A DNA stretch of 64,000 bases from Rhea pennata (GCF_028389875.1 NC_084687.1:5430157-5494156), one strand, 5' to 3'; counted from the first letter of the stretch, positions 1 to 13,000 are shown. The notes: generated from the letters alone by a model not told the origin. Numbers and translations: made by a program.

Positions 1-553
1 AAGTGGAGCCGCCGGGATTCCCGCCATGCTGGCGCTGGCCAGTTCCTAAGCACGGGTTTCCCGCGGTGCCGGCTCAGCGGTGCAGCTCAGGCAACAGCAA
101 ACCCTTTCTGCTTCAAAAAAACCCCGTTTTTCTTATCTTTAAGAGCATTGAATCTTGAACGTGCCCATAAAACCTGAGCAGAGAGCTCGGCTTCGCTAGG
201 AGCCGAGGGGGGATGCGGTGATCCAGTGCCGCCTACGGGAACCCCGGAGCGGATCCTACCGCCCCAACCCATACCAGCTTTCACGAGGGATTTAAGCCCA
301 GGTCCGAGCCGACATGCTGAGCATCTCTGTGCAGCGCAACACCCGCGGCAGGATGGGGTCCGCAGCCCCACTCCGCTCCCGTCCGCCCGGAGCGGCGGCT
401 TCCCCAGAGCCTCTCCGCACCGTGCAGGGTGCTGCTGGACCCCCAGGAAGAGCGCTGCAGGGGCGGCGAGGCTGCCGGCCCCGGTACCCGGCTCCGCGGG
501 CGACGGCGTGCCCGGGAAGCTGCTGGGAGAGGAAAGGGGAAGGGAGAACTCAC

Positions 554-674
554 CTTCGTGGACAGCGATGATATGAGGGTGATTGAGGGACGACATGATC
601 TCGATCTCTCTCCGGATATGGACAAGGTCCTGCTCATCCTTGATTTTGTCTTTCCGGATTGACTTGATAGCCAC
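554..674 (-). CDS. NUAK2: NUAK2 coding exon 2
   Basis: Acceptor CTTCTGCAG lies directly upstream of 674 and donor GTGAGT directly downstream of 554. The 121 nt encode [18 protein letters not shown] and continue to HIIAVHE, plus one base of the next codon. The invariant VAIK lysine is here. Confidence 0.93.
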
Positions 675-3600
675 CTGCAGAAGGGGACACGCGCAGAGGG
701 ATCAGCCGGAGCCCAGCATCTGCGCCCAGCACCCAGAAGCATGTTGCAGAGCAAGGAACGTAACCCGCTCCTTCGGGAGGGGGCTCGCGAGCGGCAGGTC
801 AGGGGCCCAGCTTGTCCAAGCCGCTTGCCAGCTCTGCTCGACGGCTGTGCTCCAGTGGGACCCTCCGCTGCAGTAATTCCAGTAAAAAGGAACTTTATCA
901 GTTAGGATTTTTACAGTTTCCAAGCCATTCTGCTGTGCACGAGGGAGGGTCCCACCCCCACAAAGGGAAACCTGCTCCCAGCTCTCGAGAGCAGCTCGCC
1001 AAGCTCCTTGCATGGGCAGCACAGACCTGCTCCTTGCGTGTTTGCTTACAGGAATCGTGTCCTCGGCTAGAGCCGGCTGGATCGCGGCCAGTGAAAGGAA
1101 TGCGACCTACACACATGACTCGGGAGATAACGACAACATCTTCTTGGGGTGGTGAAAATGAAAAAACAGGTTTTGTTTTCCCTGCAAATATTTATTTCAG
1201 GGAGTTGATTATGTAGAGGTAAGAGAAAGTCTGGCATTAAGGAGCAGATTCTGCCTAGGCAGCAAACACAGGACCTTGCTCGGGCCAGCTGGGAGACCCA
1301 GCACCAACCATCCAAGCCGCCTTCAGGCTTTGCTTGGGTTTTCAAGTTATCCTCCACAAGAAAATTGAAAGGGGAGGAGAAAGAAGAGTTAGTGCTGGAG
1401 AATAGACGCCCTCTAATCCTCTTTCAAAGGAGCTGGGGAGAGACAATAACTCCTAGGGCCGAATTTACAACTGAATCCAGCAGAACCCCTTTTTTTTTTT
1501 TTTTTTTTTTTTTTGTATCAGACAAGAATGCGGAACAGCATTAATCCCGTAAAGGGATCCCGGAGGAGACGGAGCACCAGGTCTCCCAGCAACGGGGAGA
1601 GGGGCCGCGGACACCCGCTGGCCCCCCGCTGCCAGCGCCAGCTCAGCGCTGACGCTAGACTCGGCGGAGACCCTCCTCCGCCTTCAGCGGCGCGAGATGC
1701 ACACCCGGCGTCGTCTCCCTCCGATTTTGGGGAGTCGGAAGCCTTGTGCCCTCGAGACCCGGTCACCTTGTGCCCTCGAGACCCGGTCTCTGAAAGGCTC
1801 CGACAGTCATAGCCCTGTCTCCAGCCCTGCTCCTTCTTGGAGCACCGAGACCACAGCTCTGCTCCACTGACCCACTTAGGGCCAGTGCTTGCCAGGCCGC
1901 ATTTGCCTTCTGCACCTCCGAGAAGCGTTACACCCGCGCCAGCCCCGGGCTTGAGCCCAAGGGCAATTGAGCAGAATGGACTCCGGCCCAGGGAGGTTTG
2001 ATAACCCAGGCCCAGGGTGTTGCACAAAGCAGTACTGAGGGCACATAGTAGCTTCTTGAAAGCCAGGAAATCTTTTCCCTGACCTTCGTGCTAGGTTAAC
2101 AAGCTAAAGTTTAACCATTTCTGCTTCAGCCCCCTCTAGAATGCATGCAATGCCTCGAAGCCGTTATGCAGCAAGCCAGCCTGGTCCTGCCCTCCCATAT
2201 TCCCTGCTGACTCACTCCATTCATCGCCCCTCCACCAGAGCTTGACACCTAGCCCACCTTCCGTGTTTTAGGGTCACCAGCTGTACGTAGTACTTCGGCT
2301 TGCTGACCAAGGTGCTATTGCACATATGCCGTGGAGCCTGGTCTCAGAGCAGGACTCTGCTGCCTGCAAACACATGCAGTGGCTCCAGGCTGCCAACACA
2401 GGAAGCCTTCAGAGGCACCCCTGGCCGTAATCAGCAAGGAGAGCACAGGCAAATGCCTTCGCCTGTGAGCCTGGCAGCCGGCATTAGTGACCTCCGAGGC
2501 ACAACGGAGTCGCACTCCGGCCCCAAGCAGGTTAAAGCCCCAGGGCTCTTGCCGAGTGCTCCTCCCCACCTGCCCAATGCAACGCTTCAGGTGCGACTCG
2601 GCAAGGAGAAGCCACCGTTGGGCTCCTCATCTCCTGCCAAGGGGACTGAGCAGGCCACTCAGGGCAGGGTGATCCAGCCACCCGCCAAGCCCTGCCAGGG
2701 AAGTCGATCCGTAGGTTCTCCCTGGGGAAAGGACGGGATACACAGAAGCAGCTTTGTTCCAAAACCTCTCCCCTCTAACCAGGCTGGTTGCAGAGGATCC
2801 CCATGCTGAGGCAGCAACAGCAGTGCTCAGCTGCCCCGGGGATGGGAGAGCAGCTTCAGGCTGAGACGCAGGTACCTGTCAGGACCCTGTGCCCATCCCC
2901 TCTCTCACCGATGCCCGCGAGAAGAACCTCCGGCAGGGGAGAGCCCCAGGAAAACCTGCAGCTGGATCCTGCACAACCCAAAAGTACTTTTCAAGTCAAA
3001 AAAGCTAATTAAAGTTAGAGGGGGAAGAACAGGTATTTTAAGTAGCTGCTGAAAGACACATTAAGTTACAACCCCAGGCAGCACTTTAAAAGTTGTTGCA
3101 GATTGCAAGTGCAGCATTTCATGTTCCATGAAATACTGATTACAACCCACAACGGAAGAGACTGGGGTTCTCCCCTTACTGGAGATCAAGAGAGGCTTCG
3201 CTGCTTTGGAATATTCCAGGTGCTCTCTTCCCCTTGACATCACACAAGCCCAGGAATACATTTCTGACATTGCAAGCAAGTCCCTCAGGAGGTCCCGGTT
3301 TCTATTTGACTTGGCTATGGTCCAAGGCTTGGGAACTAGGCTGGAAGAAACACTAGTCTGGAAGAAAATACGCCAGATGCTGCAATGCAAACAGGTGCAG
3401 GAGCCAGCTTGAACCACCATGGCACATGTTACTGCATCTTCGAAGCAGGAGACACAGCAAGAAAAGCCAGTAACTCTCTCCCCATCAGCCTGCTATTTCA
3501 AAGGCACACCAGTTTTCCAACTGCTGGGAAGGGTGCTCAGCAGAAGTCCCTATTGGAAGGCATGAGCGTCTCTTCACCTAAAGGATTTCTAACCAGAAAA

Positions 3601-5591
3601 CAAGTGGCAATTTTCTGACAATGAACATTCATGGAATCCCCTCAAAAATCCAGCACCTAACAGAGTCCAGTCCTCCTGGGAATCAACTAAGTGGTTAGAC
3701 ATGCTTTGCTTTGAGCTAAGTCCACGTAGTATGGTTAAAATTCAAGCAAAAAGAAAAACAAGCAGTAAAACAAGACAGTTCAATATGTAGTATATCTAAC
3801 AGAGGCAGTTTCTGATTAGCCAGAGGCAAAAAAAAAAAAAACAAACAAACAAAAAAAAAAAAAACACCACATGTGGAACAGTTTCAACTTTACAGCTTCA
3901 GCCAGCAGCGCTGGATCAGCACCCAGCCAGCGAGAGGGGGAACTGGAGGAGGCAGTAGTACCTGCTCTCACACCTCAGTATTTAGGAAGTGAAAGCCACT
4001 TAGCGAACGAGCAAATAACAACCCAGCTCAGGATAAGCCTGAAGATTAAACAGGCCCGGAAATGCTGAGTGGTGCAAGAAAGAATTCGTGGGAAGAGGAG
4101 AGATTTGTGGCTAAGCCTCCTGTTTCTACACGGCCAGTTCTGCGTGGTACCAGTCAGTCAAGCCTTCAGCTATCTTTGGCATTTATTGAAGAGTTATGGG
4201 CCTATTTACTTATTTCACGTTATCACAGCCTGTACTACTAGGCAAACAAGTGCCTGTCCTAAGGGGCTTGCACAGATAGGCAAGCTTTCTGGCAGTTCAG
4301 AGGATCTCTGTACAAGCTTTGTTAGTGGCAGAAAAGCAAAACCAAGTCTTCTCACCCATCCAAGGGGAGGGATCATTCTAGGTCAGTGGGTGGGGGCTGT
4401 ACTGCAAGGCCCTGATTATGCAGGAAAACAGCAGTCTTCAGAATCAGATAGGCTAATGGAAGTGGCAGATCTGAGTTAATTAAGAGCTGGTGTGTTACAC
4501 AAGAAAACCTCCCCGATTTACAGTTGCTTTCCTTGACATGCCTTTGCAGCATGTTAGCAATTCGGCCTCTGCACCCACCTCTGCTGCTGCTGCACCCTGT
4601 TGGGCCAGTTATGCTACTCGCAGGCGGACCCTTGTTGCTCACCCCTATGGTCTCACCAGGGCTGGGGTGTGAGTACCTTTCACAGGTCCCATCCTGCACC
4701 ACAGGGAGCTTGAGACTGCACGGGGACAGGGAAATCCCACGCAAGTTTGTCCTTTGAACATCTGCTGATTGCTAAAGGGCAGAGCTGCTCAGGAGCAGCA
4801 GTAGCCCCCTTTCCCGGGGGGGCTATGCTCCCCCACCTCTCCCTGCACACTTCCAACGCGTTGGGTATCTGTGCCCTGGGTTGAGCTGTGCCTTGCACGC
4901 AGAGGCACTTGCTTCAGCCAGGCTGAGCTATTTGATTCAGAGAGTCACGATTTCACCCAGACACTCGGGGCACTCCAAGGGGCTCGGCTTTGCTTGCACT
5001 CCGCACACCGCTGCTAAGAGTCAACACGTAAAACCAACCAAACTCCAGGGCAAGAGGAAGGGAAAAATCCTTGAGACTCGAGCACAGTGTTTGCTCTGCG
5101 CTGCCGGATATGTGCAAACTCCTTTCACCAGGAAGCTCGAACCAGTCAAGTGTGTGACCGGAGCTGCGATCTCCCGGTGGGCAGGAGCGGACCCGCGTTA
5201 ACTGCTCCGGCTGCCGCTCCGCGGCTCCGGGGGCGGCCAGACCCCCGCGCTGCCCCGGACCCCCGCGCTGCCCCCGGCCCCCCACGCTGCCCCCGCTGCA
5301 AGGGGACGCGCGGAGCCCACGCGCCGGGCTCGGCGCCTTGCCCGGGGGATGCGCCGGGTGGGGGGGGGGGGATGCGCCGCGGACCCTTACCAGCCTGCCG
5401 GAGCGCTCCCGGGCTTTCTTCACCTTCCCGTAGGTGCCTTTGCCCAGCGTCTCCAGGAACTCGTAGCGGTGCTTGAGGTTGTGCTTGTGGTGGTGCCGCT
5501 TCACCGCCTGCTTCTTCATCAGCGGCCGCGGCGACTTGAGGAGCCCCTCGGCCAGCGAGGCGCCCGCCGCCGCCGCCGCCGCCCGCTCCAT
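554..5591 (-). CDS. NUAK2: NUAK2, NUAK family SNF1-like kinase 2 (5' part; gene continues off the left edge)
   Basis: AMPK-related serine/threonine kinase, known to be activated by LKB1 and to act in stress, actomyosin and Hippo/YAP signalling. Two coding exons are visible: 5391-5591 (residues 1-67, starting at the ATG at 5589-5591) and 554-674 (residues 68-107 plus one base). They join in phase 0 across a 4.7-kb intron. Residues 24-67 carry the very basic family stretch [14 protein letters not shown] and the glycine-rich loop GKGTYGKV. Exon 2 begins VAIK, whose lysine (about residue 71) is the ATP-anchoring lysine, and continues through the alpha-C region [15 protein letters not shown]. This N-terminus is shorter than the human one as I remember it and has a poly-alanine run. 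The catalytic loop, DFG motif and C-terminal tail lie before position 1. NUAK1 is the nearest alternative, but the N-terminus and synteny favour NUAK2. Confidence 0.95.
1490..1514. repeat. poly-T homopolymer (25 nt)
   Basis: An uninterrupted run of 25 T in NUAK2 intron 1. On the gene's own strand it is a poly-A. It could be the tail of a decayed retroposon, but the adjoining sequence shows no recognisable element body. Confidence 0.95.
1742..1789. repeat. 24-bp tandem duplication (2 copies)
   Basis: The block CCTTGTGCCCTCGAGACCCG plus four more bases occurs twice head to tail. The copies are nearly identical, so this is a recent local duplication inside NUAK2 intron 1. Confidence 0.9.
3828..3864. 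repeat. A-rich simple repeat with (ACAA) interruptions
   Basis: Two A runs are separated by ACAAACAAAC in NUAK2 intron 1. This may be a poly-A tail remnant. Confidence 0.9.
5391..5591 (-). CDS. NUAK2: NUAK2 coding exon 1
   Basis: This exon holds 67 codons. It begins at the ATG at 5589-5591 and ends at a GTAAGG donor just below 5391, leaving phase 0. A GCC-repeat-encoded run of six alanines follows MER. The exon ends in the kinase glycine-rich loop region ([10 protein letters not shown]). Confidence 0.93.
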
Positions 5592-6110
5592 GCCCCAGCC
5601 CCGGCCCCGCACCGGCGCCGCCGCCGCCCCGCACCGGCGCGGCGCTAAATGCGGCGGCCGCGGCGGCCGCGCCCCCCCGCGCCCATTGGCCGCGCCGCGC
5701 CGCCCGCCCTGCGGGGGGGGGGGGGGTGAAGGAGATCCCACGGCCCCGGCGGCCGGGGGGAGCCCGGGGTGCGGGGTAGCAGCTGGGGTGCAAAGGGAGG
5801 ATCTACGGAGTGAGGGGTGCAAGGGGGGGGGGGCACAGGCACGGCAGGGGGTGTAAAAGGTGCCACGGTGGTGGGGGGGGGGATGCAGGGTGGGAGGCTT
5901 GCAACAGGATGGTGCTGGGGAGGGCCCTGCACCATGCAAAGTGGGGGGGGGTGCAAGGAGACACTCGCACCCCAACGCACAGCGCTGGGATGGAGCCTGG
6001 GGATCGACCGCCGCAAGGGTGCGGGGCGAAGCGCCGGGAGAGGTGCAGGAACGCGGGGGGACAGGCGAGCCGGCAGCCTCGGGTTGCTGCCAGGAGCCAC
6101 AACGCACCCA
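5592..6110 (-). promoter_or_regulatory. NUAK2 CpG-island promoter and 5' UTR region
   Basis: The sequence upstream of the NUAK2 start codon is dense in CpG and G/C runs. An inverted CCAAT box (ATTGG on the plus strand, 5684-5688) lies about 95 bp upstream of the ATG, and GC-box-like sequence surrounds it. No convincing TATA box is visible, so a CpG-type promoter is inferred. The exact start site cannot be placed. Long G runs at 5716-5726, 5824-5833, 5874-5882 and 5943-5950 are typical of GC-rich avian promoters. Confidence 0.6.
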
Positions 6111-9100
6111 GCTTCTCTCAGAAAAAAAACCCCACGTGCTGAGGGCAAAAATCAGCGAGGGAAGAGGCCTGGGCAAGCGCTGTGCGTCTGCGCCAGCCCT
6201 GAGCTGATGCTTTGCCCTCCGGGACAGGGGGCTCTGGGAGGAGCAGCGGAGGGGCAAACACGCAGGGGTGCTTCGGCTGCTGCCACGCTAACGCTCGTCG
6301 CGGCCGCTCCTGGCCCGCTCCGCAGCACCTCCCGTCGTGGTCTCCCCACGGCCATTCTTTGTTTCGAGATATTAAAAGAATGCAATTATTTCCCCAAAGC
6401 AGCCAAAACAAAAGCTCTTGCCCAGCTCCGGGCATGTGTGAGGACGCACCGTATCGATTGAAGAAAGAGATAACTCCAGTATTAGTCAGACTGGGATTTT
6501 CCCAGCACTTCCAAGGGCTCTGGGCGGCTGGCAGGAAGAGGCAGAGCAGGATCTCGTGAGATATTCGAGGGATGATCTCAGCCAGCACTGGCCCCTCCGC
6601 AGGCTTTGGGTCCAGCCCGCAAACCCAAGGACCTCGGTTCAGACCAGAGCCAGACTGGTCCTGCAGCCTTTCCGTCCTCCCCCTCCCGCCCCCACGTCGA
6701 ACGCACGCTCAATTCACTACACAGGGAAATAAGCCATAAGCAAACATCTCCCCCCATTTTATTGTCAAATCAGTCATCTCCCACCAAAATGAGGGGTTTA
6801 GTGCGTCCCAAGAAGATACTGCACTGAAGCAGCATCGCAGCAATGAATTATTCACCGTGCAGTAACAGGAGCTGCATTTCGATCAGAAACTGCCCAGCAG
6901 GGCCCACGGGAAAGATAAACAAGGTGTAGATGAGATTAACTAAACTGCTGTAATTTCAATGTCAAAGTAAACAGATAGGATCCTGTTCGGGCTCAGCCTT
7001 TGGGCTCAGACTGCAGAATAGGCAAAGAGGGAAGAAACAAACCTCCTTAGTGCTAGGAGCAAGGCAAGTCCAGCCGATTAAGACGAAAGGGCCCGGGTCT
7101 CCCGGCCCCGTAAGCCCATCTCCCTGCCTACTTGCAGCTCTACTGAGGTTTGTGGAATCACTCAGGGCTTAGCCCACTGCTCCAAGAAAGCACTTGAGCA
7201 CGCATTTAACTTTAAGCACATGCTTAATACTCCCACTGATTTATAATGATGCTTTCCAGAGGCTTTTGCTAGGATCAAAGGAAATGAGGTCTTCAGTAGC
7301 TTCCCTTTCTGTTTCTGCCAGACAAATTCTTTTCTGCAATTTTCTGCGTTGTCACTGATACATAGGCTTAGGTATGCTTTTGTTCTAGACTAGCTCAGGA
7401 AGCCTTTTTTAATGGAAATGTCGAGGGACGAAGATCTAAGCCCACTGGAATCCACTGATAAGGATCCTCTATTGTAACAGTTGGTATCACTACTGCTGTC
7501 TCAGTAGTGGGGAAATCCACTAAAAATGCTCCTGCCTCCCCCAGCTGTAGCTTTAGAAATCCTAAAAAAGGTTTCTACAGGAGCAGCCCTTTGTAAGGCA
7601 GGGCCGAGCGCATGTCCGCTAAAAATCAACATGAAAGTCAACAAGGAATTTGGCTCTGTGTCAGGTAAACCTGCTCAAAGCTAGTCTAATCAACTCGATG
7701 TTTTGTAATGATGGAAGCCTCATTTACGTCAGGCTCATACTGTGGAGGGTTTTTTTTCCCCCTGTTTCTTCTCCTTTTAGCACTAAGTCAGTTCTGTGGC
7801 ATTTATAAAAACATCCATGGTGTGGTCAAAACCTATGGCTTTGCCGTTGGAGGCAGTGGGAGTAGCCTTTATTCACCCGTTTGTGGACTGATAAAGGAAT
7901 AAACTTTCACCAGAAGACATGTTTATAGAAGTGAGCCCTCCAAAAGGGAAAGGAAGAGTTCTTCTAGGCATTAAAATACCAAAGATGACAAAAAGTTAAA
8001 TGATTGCCTCCCATTAGTGGTCTTCCAAGCTGGCAGCATTCCTTACCTGCCGCTGGGTAGTGCTCAGACAGGTGTGAAACCCATTCTGCCTTTGAAAACA
8101 CTAAAGAAACTGGTTTTACTCTGATCCTCTCAACTGGGTGCCCCATCCATCAGCAGAAGAGGGGAAACACATTAGCACCAATAGGAGTTTTTCGAAAAGT
8201 AATTTATGACCTATCAAATCTAACGACTGCAATGTAGACCACCTCCACGCGGGCCACCTCTACAACCTGCTCCTACCGCGTGGGGTGAACGAGCCTGCAA
8301 ACGCCACCCTGCCGTCCGCGCAGGAGGTACCTCTGCTCTGTGTAATACCCGGGTCACTTTTTTTTTTTCCCTGCAATCCATCTTTTGTGCTCAGGCTGGT
8401 CGTTTTTTAGAACCATTTTGCAAGACTACGCTAGCCTGGTGGGGTTGGCCCTGCTGCACTTGTGCAGACACGTCCCTCCATCCCTCCTCATCGTTGCTAG
8501 TGAAGACAAATGCACAGCAAGGAGAGCAGAAGTGAGCCCCTTGCTGTATGTAGCTACAGAGATAAGCAAACCTGCTGCAGTCAAAGATGGATTAGGACTG
8601 GAGAAAGCACAAACACCGTCTTTTTCAGCTGGACAATGCAGAGTGGGAAAATGCATTACTCTGATTAGTGGAAAAATGATTACTCTGCTCAGCATGCAGA
8701 AATTTGACCAATGAAGCACACTAAGAAGAGAAAAAGAGCAAAGCAGCACTGTAATTAAGAGTGACCTGGTTTCTGCACAGTGTGCAGGCAGTCCCTGCTG
8801 TGACTACAGCCCTCTTGGGAACTGGAGGCTCCCAGATTTGGTTTTCTGCTCCCATAGGACTCCCAACTGCCTCAGTTTCCCTGTCTCCACTAGAGAGAAA
8901 GTCATTTGAGATCAGTGAAACACAGTTGATTTAATCATTAGAATTATAGAATGAGTTCTCTTTAGTCTGAATTGTAGAGAGACCAGGAACCAACCACTTT
9001 AAAATACGAAGTTATCTTTTGGGGCTTTTTTTTTTTTTAAATCACATGATAACATTATCTTTGCTATTATGTGATATTTACCTTAGAAAGCACTATAGAG

Positions 9101-9470
9101 AGATAAGAGACATGTACAGTGGTCTGAATTACACTTTGATTTAGAAGTTTAGAGAATAAAAGCAGAAACTGCAATCCTCATCCAACGCAAGCGCAGTACT
9201 CCAGCCGTTACAGCACGTGCCACCCCCCTGCTGCTGAAGCCCCACTTGCAGCTGGTAAACGCCACACAAGCAGGAGCAAGCAGCGAGTTGTAACTATCAC
9301 GCAGTTTTCTCACGGGCTTGGGAGTTTGGAGCAATTCTTTGGGCTTCGCTCTCCTCTCACCTATGCGCAGATTATTTGCTCTAACGCAGTTAATAGGAGC
9401 CTGGTGCAAACATCAGCAAACACGTAACCCACCAAAGAAAGCCAACAGAGTCCTCCGCGGTGATACATAT
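6111..9470. other. Intergenic, upstream of NUAK2
   Basis: No gene is supported here. Open frames are short and lack recognisable motifs. Composition falls from GC-rich at the NUAK2 promoter to more AT-rich by about 7 kb. Confidence 0.65.
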
Positions 9471-9479
9471 CGTATGCAG

Positions 9480-10085
9480 CGCGTGTCCTTCTCGTCTAGG
9501 GTCCCCCTGCAAGAGGGCGAAGGGGCTGCACGAAACACGGAGCGCGGCGCGGGGCGTGCGGCGCGCGAGCCGAGGAGCCGCGCCGGGCGGTTACGGCAGC
9601 GAGTCCTAGAGCCTGCGGCGGCACACGGAGCCGCGTAAATGCCGAGGCATTTATAAAGGAAAAAAAAAAAAAAAAAGGAAAACTCTCAAGGAAAGCCGGA
9701 GCCTTCACGTTCAGGGCAGGAAGCATCAGCGTTTCGCGGTAGTGACCTGATACCCGGTCCCGCCCGGGGTGGCGTTTACCCCACGCGGAGCCAAGCGGAC
9801 GGGGGCATTGCCCTGCCCGTTAGGGGCCTGTCGCGAGGTGCAGGAGTCTGCGCTGCAACCAGACATCAGAGAGGTTGTTCTAAAGAAGTTTCCTGTTTAC
9901 GCAGACACAGAGTTTGCTGAAGGACGACGAGAAGCGATCCCTAAAGGCAGGAAGGGCGGCAGAGCTGCGCCGCGCCGGAGCGGCCATCGGCGCCGGTCCT
10001 GGAAAGCCCGGCTTCCAGCGAACGCAGCTTCTGCTCTGGGGAGTTCAAACAAGGACACGGCAGCAGCCCGCTACACGGCTTGCTG
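9480..10085. promoter_or_regulatory. Unassigned CpG cluster
   Basis: CpG-dense block about 4 kb upstream of the NUAK2 start, rich in CGCG and GCGC words, with an internal TTTATAAAGG (about 9649-9658) followed by an A17 run at 9660-9676. No coding exon could be attached to it. It may be a distal NUAK2 promoter, an enhancer or a lncRNA start. Confidence 0.4.
9660..9676. repeat. poly-A run (17 nt)
   Basis: A homopolymer A run inside the CpG cluster, directly after a TATA-like word. Confidence 0.95.
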
Positions 10086-10089
10086 AGCC

Positions 10090-13000
10090 CCGTTAGGTAG
10101 CTGGAGACCCACGCGAGCTCAGCCGGGTTCAGATAACGGCAGGCAGAGTTGCGCCCGCGGCAGTCCGCGGCTGCTTAGGAGGCTGTTGGGCATAATAACA
10201 CTTTGATATCTGGGCGGCCGGACAGGCCAGAAGGGCCATCTTCCAGCTCCTTGCAGCTCCCCAAAGACAGGAGGAGCCGGCTGACAGATCTGGGAAAGAG
10301 CAATAACAAACAACACTGCAGCACACAGCTAAAGCTCTTGCTCTATGGAAACGTGATCCCATTCCAATGCCAGTCTCTTTGTGAGAGCTAATACATATTA
10401 AAAAAGTATATAAACATAGTACTGTAGATAATTACCAGTCCTTCTCAGGATTGCTGACAATTCTCCAAGCCAAACCAATTTTACTACTTATTTTGGAAAG
10501 AAAGCTGTTGAAACCCACTTATGTTTATTTGCTTTATTTTTAAAAGATTCCCTTTACATCACCATCTAAAACAGTTACAGCAGTTTAAGGCCCAAGTTCA
10601 GCAAATGCACTTTGACATCAACTAGCTTTCTCCTGCGCTTAAGTCTACGCATGCCCCTTGGCTGCACTACTGAATTGGCATCTAAACTGCTTTTCAGTAT
10701 CAGACACCAGTGATCCTCATGATGTGAGACAAGGTGGACAATTCAGATTTCCTTCCCCTGAACCATAATCACTAAATCTTATCTTCAACTGGCCTTAGGA
10801 AATGCTGCCCAAAATACCAGGGCTGCAGCAGCTGACCGAGGCCAGGAATGACCTCAGCCCCAACGGCTCCTCTGGAATGAAGCAGGGAGGCACAAAGCAA
10901 CCCAAAAATGGTGCTTACAACCAGGTGCGTATCTGTGACTCACCAAGCTGGGGAAGTGTGCGATTTCCAGCAAGTACCTCCCTGAGGTCCCTTCGAGCAG
11001 CTCTGGCACACCTGCAACTCAGGCCGCAGTGCCTAGCGGAGGAGGCAATACCGGACGACAGGTACGCGCAGCGCCCGCGTAGCCCCGCACAAACCTGGAC
11101 GTGGCTGCAGCACACGCAGGGCGCGTCTGCGAGCTGCTCTGTCCCCACGGACCTGATGGCAATTTTGGTGTGCTTGGAAGCATGTCCGCACGTCTCTACC
11201 TCCTGCAGCCTGGCTTTGCAGAGCCAACAGCTTCCTGCCATAGGCAGGCTCTAAATGACCCAAATCCCTGGCATCATTCCGGTCCTTGTGGCAGCCATGA
11301 GCTGCTGCAACAACGGAGGAAAGAGCAGACAAGAGTCCTGCCGTATACAGCAGGGACCTTCAGAGCGGTGCCTGGCCCCCGCTAAGGAGAGCGGCCCAGG
11401 ATGCACGGTGCTCCCACCCGCTCCCAGGCCCGTGAAAAAAGCTGCAGGAACAAACCTGCAGCTTGAAACAACTCCTAGGGCAACTCAACCTTGTCACGCA
11501 GTCACAGCTACAGTTTACGTGCACTTCTAACCAAATATCTGAGCAAAAGGTAAAGAACAAATCCCCAGGCTTTTGGGGAGCAAGGCTCAAGAGCCGGGTG
11601 CAGCTCCGTGGCACAGAGCCCTTCTCAGCACTGAGAGGCCCAGAGGAGCTTCGTGCTTTGGGGTCTCATGTCCACCAGAAACACTCGGCACAGCTACACT
11701 TTATACTGGGGGTGTCCACCCATGTTAGCATATATGAGCCTGGTCCCCCATATCGCCATACACACGTGTCCACCCACACGTGCACTGACAGTGCAGGGTA
11801 TCTGCACATGCACACATACCCATTACTTTTCCTGCTGCACATATGCATGCACACACACTCCCCTTACGGCACAGGGGTATCTCTGTGCCATGTCCTGCTC
11901 TTCTCAGAACAAACTATTTTGGAAAACAGAGCAGTTTATTGGAGCATGTCTCGCTCCAAGAAGCAGCCTTCCGCTGCACACAGCCATGGTGACTAGCCCC
12001 ACCACAGCTGGCAATTACGATCAAAGGCCCCGTTCCAAGGAGCTGGTCTGATCACAGGGCTTGACCTCCTGGCTGATGCTTTACCTTGTCCCTCTAGGCA
12101 CAAGAGAATCCATCAAGTATCAGTTTCAAAGACGGAAGTGCTCTTGGCATCAGCTGCTGAAAAAAAACACGCAACACACATCTGGGGAAGGAAACCACAG
12201 CTCTCTAATCCCTAGAGATTCCTTGGAGAGCTCAGTTACATCCTCAGCATTGCTGTCTTCCAGGGAGCTGCAGTGGTGTTAGCAAGAGCAGGATTCAGCC
12301 ACGCAGACATTTCCTTGATCGACTCTGTGCAGCAGTACTAGAGATGAGCTACTCAGGGGACCTGAGAGCAGGATTCAGCTGTTTCATAGCTGTGACAAAG
12401 CATTTAGACCAAAGACAACACCTGCTCACAGAAACGAAGCACTGGAGGAAACACTTAACATCCCTTTCACAACAGACTGCTGGATCCTTATGGCATTAGC
12501 CAGGATCCCTGCACAACCCAGAATGACGCATCAGAGCCAGCCTCCCATAGCAGCAGCAGCATCCAGCATCATGTGGGCAGGACAGGTCCCCCCAGCTGCA
12601 GCCTCCCCAGCGGGGATGCCTCCTTGGAGATGCTGGTCCCACCTGCACTTGGCCCATTGATGCCATCTGCTGTTCGGAGAGCACTCGAAGGAGAAGAGGA
12701 GCCCGTCCAGCACTGCTGAACTCAAACACTCGTAACACTGCCTTAAACAACCACTCCACACACACGCTGACCTACCTTGCTGCTCCCGAGCCTTCGCTCA
12801 CGGTCGCATCTCCATCACCCAAAGGACAGACACTGTCCTTCTAACAAAAACGTGCTGCCTCCTGCAGCCTATTTCACAGGGCAGGGGGAACGAGGCACAG
12901 AAACACAGGATTCAGGGTGCCAGTGTGAGAATCACCAGCAAAGAGACTTCATCCCCTAGCTCATGTCTGCCAGCATGCTGGAAACAGTGATTTCCACCAT

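Larger units (their letters stand above)
675..5390 (-). other. NUAK2 intron 1 (no other gene seen)
   Basis: 4.7-kb intron between the two NUAK2 exons. It contains a T homopolymer (1490-1514), a 24-bp tandem duplication near 1742-1789 and an A-rich tract (3828-3864). The many open frames here show no recognisable protein motif and no paired splice sites that I can support. Confidence 0.75.

Noticed and set aside
4953-6257. 434-codon minus-strand ORF
   Set aside because: Only 5391-5591 is real (NUAK2 exon 1). The extensions are 5' UTR/promoter and intron sequence read through.
7708-7902. Plus-strand ORF with a signal-peptide-like hydrophobic stretch
   Set aside because: The hydrophobic run comes from a TTTTTCCC tract; no family match or splice sites.
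12870-12960. Reverse-oriented MIR-like words, also near 15,085-15,135 and 24,545-24,600
   Set aside because: Only one block of the consensus is readable in each; left uncalled.
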